Source of the DNA: Pristionchus mayeri
Taxonomy: Eukaryota; Nematoda; Chromadorea; Rhabditida; Neodiplogasteridae
Reading direction: 5' to 3'
Length of the DNA stretch: 64,000 bases
Assembly (NCBI GenBank): GCA_036245805.1
Contig: BTRK01000003.1
Span: 41,557,215-41,621,214, forward strand
The translations under genes were made by a program, and so were the position numbers. The notes beneath the pieces are model-generated. The model was not told the origin of the DNA. It did no database searches and saw nothing but the letters and a program-made list of their open reading frames with translations. Below are positions 32,132-44,733 of the stretch, in pieces; positions within the stretch are counted from its first letter, which is position 1, and each line of letters opens with the position of its first letter.

Positions 32132-34498
32132 GCCCGCGGCGATCGATTTACGGAGGTATACTCGAGTCAAAAACACCTTGTTTTTGCACTGTACTCTCCC
32201 GCCCAAAGGGGCGTGGCCTCGAATTTTGACCCAAGTATACCTCCGTAAATTTATCGCCGCGCGCAGGAAATTTATCCAAACATTCTAAAAAGTTGGGATT
32301 CACTTCTTTAATACATTATAAACATGCCTAAGCAAAAACCAGATTTGTATAAAATTTTCCTACAAAATTGTAAAGCCCCTAAAATAGGTCATGTGAAAAA
32401 GTGATTTTTTCGTGCCCTGAGGGCAAATTAAGAGATATCGTTATCAGGATCATCTGGAATCACGATGACGAGCATTTTGCCGCTTAGAACGAGTCTATAG
32501 CTCGTCTAGAAGTCGAGATATGAAATTCCGATAATATTTTTGCAGCAAAGTTTGTTTTTTTATGTTTTACCCCAAATTTGTTTTCTGATTAGTCTTCATA
32601 TTAGTCTCCAACCTCAGAAAGTTTGGTGTGCAGGAAAAATTCCATGTAAGAATAACGTCTGTTTGAAAAAGTACATTGCGTCATCACTACGCAATTACTG
32701 TGCGATTACGTCATACCCCAATAGCATTTTCTTAATCCCCAATGGATTTGGTACACCACACCTAAATATCAGAATTTTGTCCTTCGTGGGCCTAAAATTC
32801 TAGGAAAGGGGAAAAAGCGCGAATATGTTTGTCCGCTGCTTTATGAGATCGGAACTATTTCCCCGGGTACGGATGAGTAACATCGGTCTTACTTGCAATG
32901 TATATGTAGCGCAATCTTCGGAAGAAGGGACATTAGTATGAGGACGGGTGGCAGAGCACATGCGATACAAATGAGCTGTAATATTTGAAGTAGAGTAGGG
33001 ATGTCAAAGTGAAGAGCAATTTCGCTTATGAACGCAGACATTGCACATCAATTGGCCTGGTTATGTAGATTTTTCATTCGGTAATTGTATCCACTTTGGC
33101 ATCCATAATTTTGTAGCCAAAATTCGAAAAATGACATAATATGTATATTATAGTAAAAAACTCACATGAAAAACTTGAACTACGGGAATAGTATGTACTA
33201 TCATTTCGACGTCCTTGTACATTTCGCCGATTTTGTAAAATGATGAGTGTCTGACAAAATTTAGGTGATTACCTAGAAAATATGATGACAAAGTACAAAA
33301 ACACGAGATTGAATCAAGGGTTTTCGAATTAACTTTCCATTGAAAATTGATCTTTTTTCTTATACATATGCTATTCTTAGAGCATCCAAACACGACAAAT
33401 AGTTGATATAGCCCCTACCCGATCTCATGGCTATCACACTTCGTGATCGGATATCCGTGCAAACCCAGTATATTGTATTGTCAGTTCTGATCATACGAGT
33501 ATGATGATCCGAAATAATCATAAGAACCCACATCAAATGAATATATTTTATTAAATTAAAACAAAGGCCGAAATGAAACGTTCTAGAAAGAAGAAGCATT
33601 ATCCGCTCGAACGTTTGTCCGATTAGCCATCCCTACTCTACTCCAAATATTACAGCTAATTTGTATCGCATGTGCTCTGCCACCCGTCCTCATACTAATG
33701 TCCCTTCTTCCGAAGATTGCGCTACATATACATTGAAAGTAAGACCGATGATACTCATCCGTACCCGGGGAAATAGTTCCGATCTCATAAAGCAGCGGAC
33801 AAAAATATTCGCGCTTTTTCCCTTTTCCTAGAATTTTAGGCCCACGAAGGACAAAATTCTGATATTTAGGTGTGGTGTACCAAATCCATTGGGGATTAAG
33901 AAAATGCTATTGGAGTATGACGTAATCGCACAGTAATTGCGTAGTGATGACGCAATGTACTTTTTCAAACATTCTTACATGGAATTTTTCCTGCACACCA
34001 AACTTTCTGAGGTTGGAGACTAATATGAGGACTAATCAGAAAACAAATTTGGGGTAAAACATAAAAAAAACAAACCTTGCTGCAAAAAATGATCGGAATT
34101 TCATATCTCGACTTCTAGACGAGCTATAGACTCGTTCTAAGCGGCAAAATGCTCGCCATCGTGATTCCAGATGATCCTGATAACGATATCTCTTAATTTG
34201 CCCTCAGGGCACGAAAAAAACACTTTTTCACATGACCTATTTTAGGGGCTTTACAATTTTGTAGGAAAATTTTATACAAATCTGGTTTTTGCTTAGGCAT
34301 GTTTATAATGTATTAAAGAAGTGAATCCCAACTTTTTAGAAAGTTTGGATAAATTTCCTGCGCGCGGCGATAAATTTACGGAGGTATACTTGGGTCAAAA
34401 TTCGAGGCCACGCCCCTTTGGGCGGGAGAGTACAGTGCAAAAACAAGGTGTTTTTGACTCGAGTATACCTCCGTAAATCGATCGCCGCGGGCTGGAGA
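32132..34498. repeat. Large palindrome, arms of about 860 bp
   Basis: The arm 32132-33000 reads as the reverse complement of 33640-34498 with few mismatches. Each arm's outer end has a nested hairpin ending TTTACGGAGGTATACT. The roughly 640-bp centre (33001-33639) is unique; short minus-strand frames in it are not assignable. Confidence 0.85.
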
Positions 34499-34564
34499 GC
34501 TAGAACCCTTGAGGTTCGGAATGGAATGGGATATGGATGTATGAGCATATAAGGTAAATTGGAA

Positions 34565-34676
34565 TAGTGATGCCAAATCGGCGCGCGCTCTCCTCGTTTC
34601 ACACGCTCTCTCGCCTGTCAGATAGAGCGAGAGAGCGTGTGAAACGAGGAGAGCGCGCGCCGATTTGGCATCACTA
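34565..34676. repeat. Perfect 50-bp hairpin
   Basis: 34565-34614 and 34627-34676 are exact reverse complements with a 12-base spacer. It begins TAGTGATGCCAAATCGG and is GC-rich near the loop. A near-identical 17-bp direct repeat (CATATAAGG(T/C)AAATTGG) lies at 34546-34562 and 34682-34698. It looks like a very small foldback insertion near the broken 3' end of the Srd-like gene. Confidence 0.9.
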
Positions 34677-35623
34677 ATGACCATATAAGGCAAATTGGAC
34701 AACTGACCATCCCAATGCAGCTGGGTGCAGTGGCCATGAGAATGATCGCTAAGAGAGTACAGCGAGTCATAAAGGAGGCACTGATGGCTTGCTGGGAGAG
34801 CTCCCATAGTCGGTACGAGAACGAGAGCAGAATGAGCACGTTGGAGTGCATCATGAACCCGATATGGAAGGCTGAAAAACGTGCACGTGCACTTTTGCAC
34901 GATTGTACAGCCATTTCGCGTAAGGAGATAAGACAAAAAGGTACATATATGTACTAAACTAAACGAGATTATCACAGTGTTGCTGGATACATCATTTTTC
35001 TCACAGAATATGGCGTGACAGTGGGGAGCGCCCAGTAGCGTGCACGGGCCAGCGGCTGCCAACACAACGAAGCCGTCCACGTTCGCAAACCTGTAATTAC
35101 CAAGGGACCAATATATCTATCAACTAATCAAACATGTATGCTATTATCGCAATATAGGGGAAGATAAATTTGAAGTAGAACTGATTTCGCAAATAAGAAA
35201 TTAAGACGATTATTACCTGATCACCACAGAGGCGCTGGTGATAGCTGCTGTCGCGTCGACTATTGCCGTGTTCATAAGCAGGACTGCGTAGGAGCGCATA
35301 TGAGACGGAGTTCTGGGAAGGGATTGACAATTATAAATGATGCTTTAGATATGTGGTCGTCAGGATATGAAGTCGTCATTATGTTAATTCTCTCTCTCAG
35401 ACACATTCGAGAACCCCAGAAATATCACTTATCTGACCCTCGAGAACTCATCCCACAGTTTTGAATGCATAAGTATTCAGCATCGAGAAATACCGAAGCA
35501 CCAAGAATACAAAATGCAGTACCCAGTGGCAATCGCCGCGATCTGAATGATGTTAAGAACGAGTGAGGAGCAATCCAGAGAAGAAACAACGATGATATGA
35601 ACTAACTCGTCTGTCGACAGCAT
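34600..35623 (-). pseudogene. Srd-class chemoreceptor, 3'-truncated
   Basis: Minus-strand exons: 35460-35623 (starts MLSTDELVHIIVV, TM1), about 35215-35330 (TPSHMRSYAVLLMNTA, TM2), about 34985-35090 (NVDGFVVLAAAGPCTLL) and about 34680-34920 (SNVLILLSFSYRLWEL, TM3, then TM4). The TP..M..Y..LL.N and LSFSYR motifs are those of the Srd/Str superfamily. The C-terminal half (TM5-7) is missing; the gene runs into the hairpin and palindrome at 34.5-34.7 kb. Confidence 0.65.
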
Positions 35624-35629
35624 GGTAAC

Positions 35630-36117
35630 AATTGCGGAGCTTTCTGAGCTCAGTGGTTTGTAGTATCTCTACAGCTTTGAATACAATCGTAGTTTTCCCA
35701 CACAACTATATTCTGTTTAATTTGATACTTTGCGAGGAATTACGGTCGAAGTCTCCCACCGCGGGAGAAATTAATTCAGATCTGTGAGAAAATACTGCTT
35801 CTGTATGGACACTCGTTAATACTGTGCAATTGTCACTACTAAGTTTGGCCCGCGCACATATTTTTGTTTGCAAATACATTGTCAAAGACATATCTGATAC
35901 ACAACACAGACATCAGTTGTTGGATAGCGATTCCTATCGTCTTCCTTGCTCATAAATGGATTTCAATTACCTATATTCTAATCGGTCTGTATAATCTGTC
36001 AGAAATCTGCGAAAAAAGTTCGCGACCTTTTGAGGTGCCGGAAACTGATTCTCTCTTTCCCGCGTGCTCTCTCTCAGGCCGAATATCAGTGCGTTCGCCT
36101 AAGTCTCACACCCCCAC
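35630..36117. other. No gene recognised
   Basis: Upstream flank of the Srd-like gene and left flank of the next palindrome; only short unsupported frames. Confidence 0.3.
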
Positions 36118-37477
36118 CGGTACAGCGAAAAGCCGCCCTCTGAGATAATCATAGATTCTGATAGCCCTAAGGGTCCTGCATCGATTTAATTTTTGTCACG
36201 TTCCAATTAATCTCATTTGCATAATTATGGTCACCCAATGTTTGACCGAAACGTAATTCCTTTGTATGTCGTGCCGCGGAGACTGTTCCGATTTCCTCGA
36301 AAACATGGAACTAGACCCTTCTCGACATGCTGCATCCGCATATGATGTCCGTTTATAAAAATTCGGAGTTTTAATTTTTCGTGAAAATTTGCATAATTTT
36401 TTCTCGGAAAATTGGCCGAACACATAGCTGGATTTTTGATATGTTGTGAACATTGATGCTATAGATTTTTCAATTTTTTTTGAGATTTTTAAAATGTCAA
36501 ACTTAAGGGTTATAGTTTAAAAACTACAACATTCATTTAGAGGGAACTCCATCATTCCGACCCACTCACTTCACTCGAGCGGTCAAAAATGGCCATTATT
36601 TTCTATACTCATTCTTGCACAATTCCAGAACGACTTTCGTTAACTCCTCTTGGTGTAGTGGTTAAAGTATCTGCTCTTTTTTTGGAACTAGCGTGTTCGA
36701 ATTCGCTTTTCGTGAGTAATTTTTTGCTCATTTTTTCATATTAAAATATCAGAGTTTTAGAGCGGAGTTTCTTTCCAGCCGGATGAAAAGAGCACCAGTG
36801 TAACACTCTATGTGACTCTAAAGAACCTGACCAAAAAAGATTCATTTCTCGATGAAATGATTTATGATATTAGTTAATCTTTAGATATGTGCACTATGCA
36901 TTTTCATCCAGTTGGAAAGAAACTCCGCTCTAAAACTCTGATATTTTAATAAGAAAAAATCAGAAAAAAATAATTCACGAAAAACGAATTCGAACACGCT
37001 ACTTCCAAAAAGGGGTAGATGCTTTAGCCACTACACCAATAGGACAGATAACGAAAGACGTTCTGAAATTGTACAAGAATGATTATAGAAAAGAATGGTC
37101 ATTTTTGACCACTCGAGTGAAGTGAGTGGGTCGGAATGATGGAGTTCCCTCTAAATGAATGTTGCAGTTTTTAGGCTATAACCCTTAAGTTTGAAAAAAA
37201 AAAATGCAAATTTTCACGAAAAATTAAAACTCCGAATTTCTATAAAAGGACCATAGGCGGATGCAGCATGTCGAGAAGGGTCTAGTTCCATGTTTTCGAG
37301 GAAAGCGGAACAGTTGCGGCACAGGATACGAATGAATTACGTTTCGGTCAAACATTGGGTGACCATAATTATGCAAATGAGATTAATTGGAACGTGACAA
37401 AAACTTAAGTCGATGAAGGAGACTTAGGGCTATCAGAATCTATGATTATCTCAGGCGGCAGTTTTTTGCTGTACCGA
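36118..37477. repeat. Palindrome of about 1.36 kb with tRNA-like boxes in each arm
   Basis: Left arm 36118-36800 is the reverse complement of the right arm to 37477 with scattered mismatches. Each arm carries a tRNA-like A box (TGGTGTAGTGGTTAAAG) and B box (GTGTTCGAATTCGC), at about 36648-36712 and reversed at about 36990-37045. No protein is encoded. Confidence 0.8.
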
Positions 37478-37984
37478 AATCTCCAAGAAGTGTGCGATTC
37501 TTACGCGAACGCACTGATATGTGCTTTTTTTAAATTTTTAATTGTAAATGTTAGACAAGAAAATGTGGGCATCCATGAAATGTGTTGATTAACAACGAGG
37601 AAATGATGGTCATACAACGATGTTATTATAGTCCTCATTAACTGCCAAAAGGAAAGGAATAATGTAAATGACCAAAACATCCAGTGCAAAATAATAAACA
37701 TGAACGAGAGATCTGTAAGATCAATCAATAAAGCAATCAATGTCGGTATTCTTCATAACTTGCACTACGCCTGTGGTTGACAATAGTTCGACGCGGGTTG
37801 GCTCTCCATAGTGCTTCGGGAGGGAGGACGATTTCCCTTTACTGAATCCTAATATATCACCAGGTTTTCGTTAACTTAACGATGGTACTTCGTCAGTGGC
37901 GATAACTCTTGGCACGTAAGGTTCTTGGGGGCACACATTGGGAGCTGCGAGGCCTGCTCTTGGACATGTGGTTCTACTATCGAT

Positions 37985-38483
37985 CAAGGTTGGGCGTAAA
38001 ATAATTTATTTTACGGATCCCTAAAAACGTAAAATTTACGGTTTCGAAATCCTTAAAGTTCCGTAAAAACCCTAAATCCGTAAAATTTCGCTAAACGTCC
38101 TTTGATTGATCTATGAGCACGCACTGAAGCTAGGGCATTTGAAACATGGACAATTTAATAAGTATTAAAGTTATGCTTATTTTGGGTTATAGATGAGTTT
38201 GCGATATTTTTTTCATAAAAACTCAGCGACGCTGTTTCGAATGGATATTTGAAAATTATCAAAAAGGATCACAATTCTCACGTAATTTTGCATTTTAAGT
38301 TTTAAAAAACCAAAATTTAAAAAAAAAGAGTCAAAAATTCGATTTTTACCCGGAATTTCCGTTTTTTTCGGCAGTCGCTAAAAATATTTTACAGAATTTA
38401 CTTATTGAATTTTTACGGATTTCGTAAAAATACATTTTACGGATAGATACCGTAAAATCCGTAAACGTAAAGTCCCAACCCTG
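37985..38483. mobile_element. hAT-type MITE
   Basis: 499 bp, with ends CAAGGTTGGG and CCCAACCCTG, flanked by the 8-bp duplication CTATCGAT at 37977-37984 and 38484-38491. The interior is AT-rich with many copies of CCGTAAAAT-type words in both orientations. There is no transposase. Confidence 0.85.
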
Positions 38484-38765
38484 CTATCGATACTTGGTAC
38501 TCGAAGTTGGTCGTGATTTTCACAGTTGGTCGCCTTGCTCGGATCGGCTGACCTCATCCCTCCTCTGCCTATGTTCCCTCTGGCTGTCTGCACTCTTTCT
38601 TCTTCCAATTGTTTCTCACCATAACCACTGGCACTTCACTCTGCGCATCTCTCCATTTGCAGAATCATTTAATTACACGGCAAAAATTGAGCATATCTAC
38701 AGTCGCGATCATAAGTCGCCGGGCACTTTTGGAATGGGTTTGAATTTTTTAACCAGGAAAATTTC

Positions 38766-39680
38766 AATTCTGCAACTAGGATGATATGCACGAAATTCAT
38801 CAGAGATTTTTCTTTTTGATATTGGGGTATGACACATTCGTTGCGTAGTGATGACGCAATCAAAATGCACTTTTTCAAAACGGCATTATTCTTATATAGA
38901 TTTTTCCCGCTAGCCAAACTTTCTGATGTTGGAGTCATGCCCTAGGTCTACCCAGAAAAAAAAAATTGAGGTTGCTGCGCGACCGCATATTTGCTGCAGC
39001 CTTGCTGCCAAATCGAGAGCGAAAATTCAGCTCTCGACTCCTAGAGACTGGTTCAAGGCATCCAGATGATCCTGAGAATATGACAACAAAATCTCAAAAT
39101 TTGCCCTCAGGGCATGACAAAAACACTTTTTTGCATGACCATTTTTGGACATTCATAACTACATGGAAAATATTGGTAAAAATCTGGTTTTTGCATGTGA
39201 ATGTTCGAAATGTATTCAAGAACTGATTTCCAACTTTTTAGAGTAATTGGATACCTTTCCTGCCCGCGGCGTTCGTTTTTCGGAGGTATACTAGGGTCGG
39301 GAAACACCTTGTTTACCCTTATGAGCGAGAGAGCACAGGCGTAAACAAGGTATTTACCGACCCTAGTATACCTCCGAAAAACGAAGTCCGACTAGGAGTC
39401 GATATCTGAATTTTTGACCTCGATTTTGCAGCAAGGCTGCAGCAAATATGCGGTCGCGCAGCAACCTCAATTTTTTTTCTGGGAAGACCTCGGGCATGAC
39501 TCCAACGTCTGAAAGTTTGGCTAGCGGGAAAAAATCTATATAAGAATAATGCCGTTTTGAAAAAGTGCATTTTGATAGCGTCATCACTACGCAACGAATG
39601 TGCGCTTGCGTCATACCACAAAATCAAAAAGAGAAATCTCCGATGAATTTGGTGCATAACATCCTAGTTGCAGAATTGAT
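38766..39680. repeat. Foldback element
   Basis: ATTCTGCAACTAGGATG at the left is matched by CATCCTAGTTGCAGAAT at the right; the arms include CACTACGCAACGAATG-type and GGAGGTATACTAGGGTCGG blocks. The centre lies near 39.2-39.35 kb. Related in arm sequence to the palindrome at 32.1-34.5 kb. Confidence 0.8.
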
Positions 39681-40139
39681 CATTTTTTGTACATAATTAA
39701 AAATAAATTAGACAGGCATGTTCGCCATCAAATTTTGACCCTAGAGACATATCATACTCAGAGATATTCGCTATAATGTGATTTTGACGTTTCGTCGTCT
39801 GGCCTCAACGAAGCCTCCACATGCAAAATGAATACGCCTATCGTCATCAGCACCCTTGAGAATCCCGATAACCGAAGTTTCAGAAATTCGACCTTTTTTC
39901 TCTGTGCCAGGCTTGCTCCAATTTGCTCGATTTTTAGGCAAACGGCGTCATATGGTTAGTGTGTTATTATCCATTTTTTTGCCACATGGGGTATTGAGAA
40001 TAACAATTTGTAATACATTTTCCTTGTGTGAAATTAAGGAAAACACGTAAATTTAATTATGTTCAAACTTGTTTACCGTATCTATTTAGCGTTGTTTGAG
40101 AGAATAACGGAACAATTGAATGTCCGCACATTATTTGAA

Positions 40140-40552
40140 TTATGTACCAATTCGATATCGAATTTAATGCATGCAGATTTCAGTTGAATGTTCCTTTGTT
40201 CTTTGTCGACATTCCTGTAATGCTACTTTTCGTCCAATTCATATTACGCTTCTTTAGTAAAGAATCTTTACCTTTCGTGAGACTGCTTTCCTACTTTTCA
40301 TTGTGTCTTGTAACACGGTTCCTGAATTTTCGTATGCACAATACGTACATGTAAATGTGATTTAAATTTACAAATCATATTTAAAAAAAATGTATTGTGA
40401 GCAATATGATGGCTTTTTTTAGTTGTCACAGTATTCGGTATATTATACATACCATTCCATCCCATTTTGCACAACCTAGTGCTGCTGTTCATCATTCCGA
40501 CCTATCGATGCGCGATTGCCAAAGCGCTCAGAGAAATTACACAGGTACGCGA
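40140..40552 (+). pseudogene. C-terminal chemoreceptor exons (Str/Srh superfamily)
   Basis: A hydrophobic exon (NVPLFFVDIPVMLLFVQFIL, TM5 or TM6) is followed by an exon ending HPILHNLVLLFIIPTYRCAI, a TM7 with the terminal P.YR of Str-superfamily receptors. Upstream exons are absent, replaced by dispersed repeats at 39.7-40.0 kb. Probably a truncated gene. Confidence 0.55.
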
Positions 40553-40599
40553 ACTGATATATGAGGCGAATCGCGAGAGAATCGACCATTTGAGGGGAT

Positions 40600-43500
40600 T
40601 AGCGGCGGTAGGATTCAAGTTTGTCCGATCCCGATATAAATTTGGCTAAATTTGGATGCTCTTTCAAACTGCGTCGTCAGAATTTTGATATCAGCCGTCA
40701 TCTTCGGGAATCAGAAGGCCAAACTTGTCACTATCATTTTTCGACAGTAAAATCGCGCTCACTTAAATGATCATATCTCCGTTTAAAATAAAGATAGAAT
40801 GCCGATCTTTGTTTGCTTTGAAAGCTACCATCATGCTCTATTCCCGGATCTCTCCCTGGTGCGGGGCGGTCGGGTGCACCAAAACTTTCGGAACTTTGGA
40901 AATAGGAAAAACTTTCTGAGTTTTCATGCTTAAGTTGTAGTACATATATGAGCCTTGCTTTTCGCCAAAAATGAAAGAAATCGGGGTGGGGATAAAAAAA
41001 AGCGCTCACTTTCGTGCGGAGACCTCAAAATGAGTTCCGGAATCAAGTTCTTCCAAACCTTCAATTGCCCTTATTTGTGATCAAAACCGTTCAAAAATTC
41101 CCAAAACAACATTATAATGGTCTTCCCCCATATAATAACACTCCCATTGGTCATAAATGGTCGAACGACCGAAAATTTGAAAATCGAAATTTTGACCGAT
41201 TTCAGCATACGCGATGGACCCAAATGCACTAAATGGGTTCAAATGTAAATACATTCTTCAAAACACCTCAAAGAAAAAGCGCTCCTGAAATGTAGACATT
41301 TCTCCTGAAGAATACAAGAAAATGCGCAAAACTGAATACCAGGACAAAAGCGATGCACGTAGAGAGTCGTACTATGGAAGGAAATGCAGAGCTCGATGAG
41401 CTAAACATTTCATCTGTTGGAAGTTAGACTCTATCTTTTCGTTGAAGCATGCTACAGCTCCTGTAAGTTGACCAGAAACGACGAGAGACGTGTCCGGGAG
41501 AACGCTAAATAGAGGGGGGGAGAGGGAAATCAGAGGGCGAGAGCGCCAGACGGTTAGAGCACGCGCTCTCGGGGGATTCTAGCACGTTTCTAGCCATCTT
41601 CCAGGCTCTGTAACATGCTTCAACGAAAAGATTGAGACTCAATTTCAACGGATGAAATGTTTAGCTGATCGAGCTCTACATTTCTATCCATAGTACGACT
41701 CTCTACGTCGATTTTATCCTGGTATACAGTTTTGCGCCTTTCCTTGTATTCTTCAGGCGAAATGTCCACTTTTCAGGAACCCTTTTTATTTGAGGTGTTT
41801 CGAGGAATGTATTTACATTATTGTAAACCCATTTAGTGCATTTGGGCCCATCGCGTATGCTGAAATCGGTCAAAATTTCGATTTTCAAATTTTTTGGTCG
41901 TTCGACCATTTATGACCAATGGGAGTGTTATTATAGGGGGGAAGACCATTATAATGTTGTTTTGGGAATTTTTGAACGGTTTTCATCACAAATAAGGGCA
42001 ATTGAAGGTTTGGAAGAACTCGATTCCGGAACTCATTTTGAGGTCTCCGCACGAAAGTGAGCGCTTTTTTTTATCCCCACCCCGATTTCTTTCATTTTTG
42101 GCGAAAAGCAAGGCTCATATATGTATCAGGTTGGTCCATAAGTCTTTTCCCTTTTCCGCAATCATATATTTTTGGATTTACGAGTACTTACTTTCAACCG
42201 ATTCTCATATGGTTCGATGCATTCAGTTAGTACATCGATACTCTCTTTAGCGCACATTGGGTCAAGCCTCTATTGACAGTATTGCTGTAACCAGGTAAAG
42301 TTAATTGCTCCGTCGTGCGAAAATAGAGTTACTCTTGTTTCGACTTGTGCTCTAGGCAAGTCAGGCATTTGACTACTATCATGCCATCATTGTATAGCGT
42401 GGTATTCGAATTTTTCAAACCACTATTGAACCCTGACATCCCATGAACGATGGGGTCAAACTGGTGCTGCTTAAAAAATTGCACCTCTGATCAGCTGGAC
42501 GATAGTGATTTTAATTTAACATATGTTCGAACCAACATGCATAGGCACCCCAATTCTACACATGCATGAAGTTACATCTATATTGAGTTTATATACTCGT
42601 TTTGGTGGATGTAGCAATACTCCTCTCAAAATCTATATAACTCAATGTTACAACATGAATATTTGGTTATGGAAATGTCCATTTTCGAAGCATTTTTGTT
42701 TTCAGCATCGATAGATGATTCCATATTTTAAGGTTGAACGCACAAGCTACTTTTCATCTACCATATATTAAAAAGGCAAAATTCGGGAATGCCTCTTTCA
42801 TCAGGAGAACCTTTTTGAACCGTTTTGAACACTCCAGAAATTGAATTTTTGACTGTTTTTGACGTTTGAAGCTTTTTTTCAAAATATTGTTGCATTGAAA
42901 GATGAATGAGACCTGAGCTTAAATCTTATTATGATAATGTGCCCCAATAGTGATTAATTGTAGCGCCCCTGCATAGAGCCCATTATCTTCGATCTTTGGA
43001 TCAGGAGTTCCGATCGTTTGAGCAGCATTGAATCTCTCATGTTGGGATTTGTAGGCCTGTATTTCGGAATTCCTCAAAGTAAGCACATGTTCCTACACAC
43101 TTTTAGAAAGAGCACCTAACGGGCTTTCCATTCATGCAAAAGAAATGGTACCGCAATATTTCTCAGCTGAATGGCAGCTGGTGAAACAAAATGGAAAATT
43201 TCAACGTACATATATTTGGAAACAAACCTCAGTTTTTCGGAAACTCTAAAGCCATGATGTAATTCTAATGAATGAAAATTAAGTTCGAGCGCACCCCTAT
43301 ATAATGCTTTGGATACAGGCAATTATCTTTTACTGGAGCAATTTTAGATGAAATCGAATTGTACACTCCAAAAGGGAAAAGACTTATGGACCAACCTAAT
43401 ACTACAACTTAAGCATGAAAACTCAGAAAGTTTTTTCGTATTTCCAAAGTTCCGAAAGTTTTGGTGCACCCGACCGCCCCGCACCAGGGAGAGATCCGGG

Positions 43501-43690
43501 AATGATGACGACAAAAGTTGTAGAGCATGATGGTAGCTTTCAAAGCAAACAAAGATCGGCATATCTTTATTTTACGCAGTTTGAAAGAGCATCATTTGAA
43601 GTACATAAAACCGAAATTATAGCGGGATCGGACAAACTTGAATCCACCGCCGCGGCGTGGTCGATTCTCTCGCGATTCCTCTCATATGAT
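40600..43690. repeat. Palindrome centred near 41.53 kb, right arm split by a mariner-type element
   Basis: Left arm about 40600-41480 is the reverse complement of about 41600-42125 plus 43400-43690. The left arm preserves the empty site of the 42126-43399 insertion. The arms have no protein-coding signal. Confidence 0.8.
42126..43399. mobile_element. Mariner-type element, 1274 bp, no transposase seen
   Basis: Ends TCAGGTTGGTCCATAAGTCT and, at the other side, TTAGGTTGGTCCATAAGTCT in reverse; TA at 42124-42125 and 43400-43401. Its length is that of a full mariner, but no transposase frame or catalytic motif is recognisable. Confidence 0.85.
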
Positions 43691-43808
43691 AGTGCCATAT
43701 ATTCTGTCTAAGCCTTCTTTCCCATCGAGTTTGGTAAATCGGTAGAGTCTTCGGTCACGAAAGAAACGTTCGCTAAATGCACTTTGGACACGTAGTCCTA
43801 GCCACAGT

Positions 43809-44704
43809 TTGTCTCACCGGATTGCACCACATATCGTAGTCTTCTCTTGTTTATGTATTCTCTTGACGTCTCTATTATATTGTAGTTTATTCTTGTATAC
43901 TTTTTCAGAAACTAAGAAAATCTCATTCTCGAGGCGCATTGGAAAAACGTCGAGCATTATCAACTCCCGTGGTCCCACAGCTGAGTGCAAGCAAAACTAA
44001 TTATGTTCGGTCTTTGACTGTGTATTTGAACGAGAGCAATGTTTTTATCACTTGTTCGATAAAGAGAGTATATAAATAGATACAATACAGATGTACATGG
44101 AGGAAAAAAAGGGGACTGTTTTTGCACAGTCAACGCTTCTATACCTCCAAAACTGTTTGCGATTTTTTCCCAGACGGGCATCTGCATATCAGGCCTCTCA
44201 CGAGAGAATCAGGACAAACGTGGAGCATTCATAAAATTCGAATTTGAGAATTTGCCATAAATAAGGGTAATCTACGCTTCTGAATTTTCCTATCCCGGCG
44301 GCTACCAAGCGTTATCACGTGCTGCATCAGCTTGCTGCAATCTTTCGCGAATCTACATATGGGACTTCTGAAAAGGGGTTCAAGTTTGGCCTATTGGCAA
44401 CACTGGCGATGTTCCGTTGACCAATTTATTGGTAGGTCAAACCGGAATATGCCAACAAAATATGCCCGAGACAGTCGATCAGAAACTAAAAAAAAATACT
44501 AGGTTGCATATAGCCAATGCAACAATTACGAGCAGCATTCTCGTTTGCATGGTCGATATTGTCGCTGTATTGTTTCCATATTCATTACAAATGCCGTTTC
44601 TAGAGTTTTATATCCGGCATCTTTCTACAGTAATTTACATGTACCATACGTTATCTCAAGTATCGCAAATCATTGTAATATATCAATCAATTCTCAGCCG
44701 ATAA
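43809..44704 (+). pseudogene. Partial 7TM receptor (TM5-7)
   Basis: Exons with hydrophobic CLCILLTSLLYCSLFLYTF (about 43830-43915) and with ANATITSSILVCMVDIVAVL then YIRHLSTVIYMYHTLSQV (44495-44704, ending in a stop) look like the last TM helices of a rhodopsin-like chemoreceptor. The class is not certain. N-terminal exons are missing upstream, where the palindrome lies. Confidence 0.45.
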
Positions 44705-44733
44705 ATGTATTTAGCACAATCTTATCCATAATA

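Noticed and set aside
33148..33599. Possible receptor exons in the palindrome centre
   Set aside because: Hydrophobic pieces are short and no receptor motif could be recognised.
34376..35080. Long 234-aa minus-strand frame
   Set aside because: It crosses receptor introns, the hairpin and the palindrome arm; the receptor exons are in other frames.
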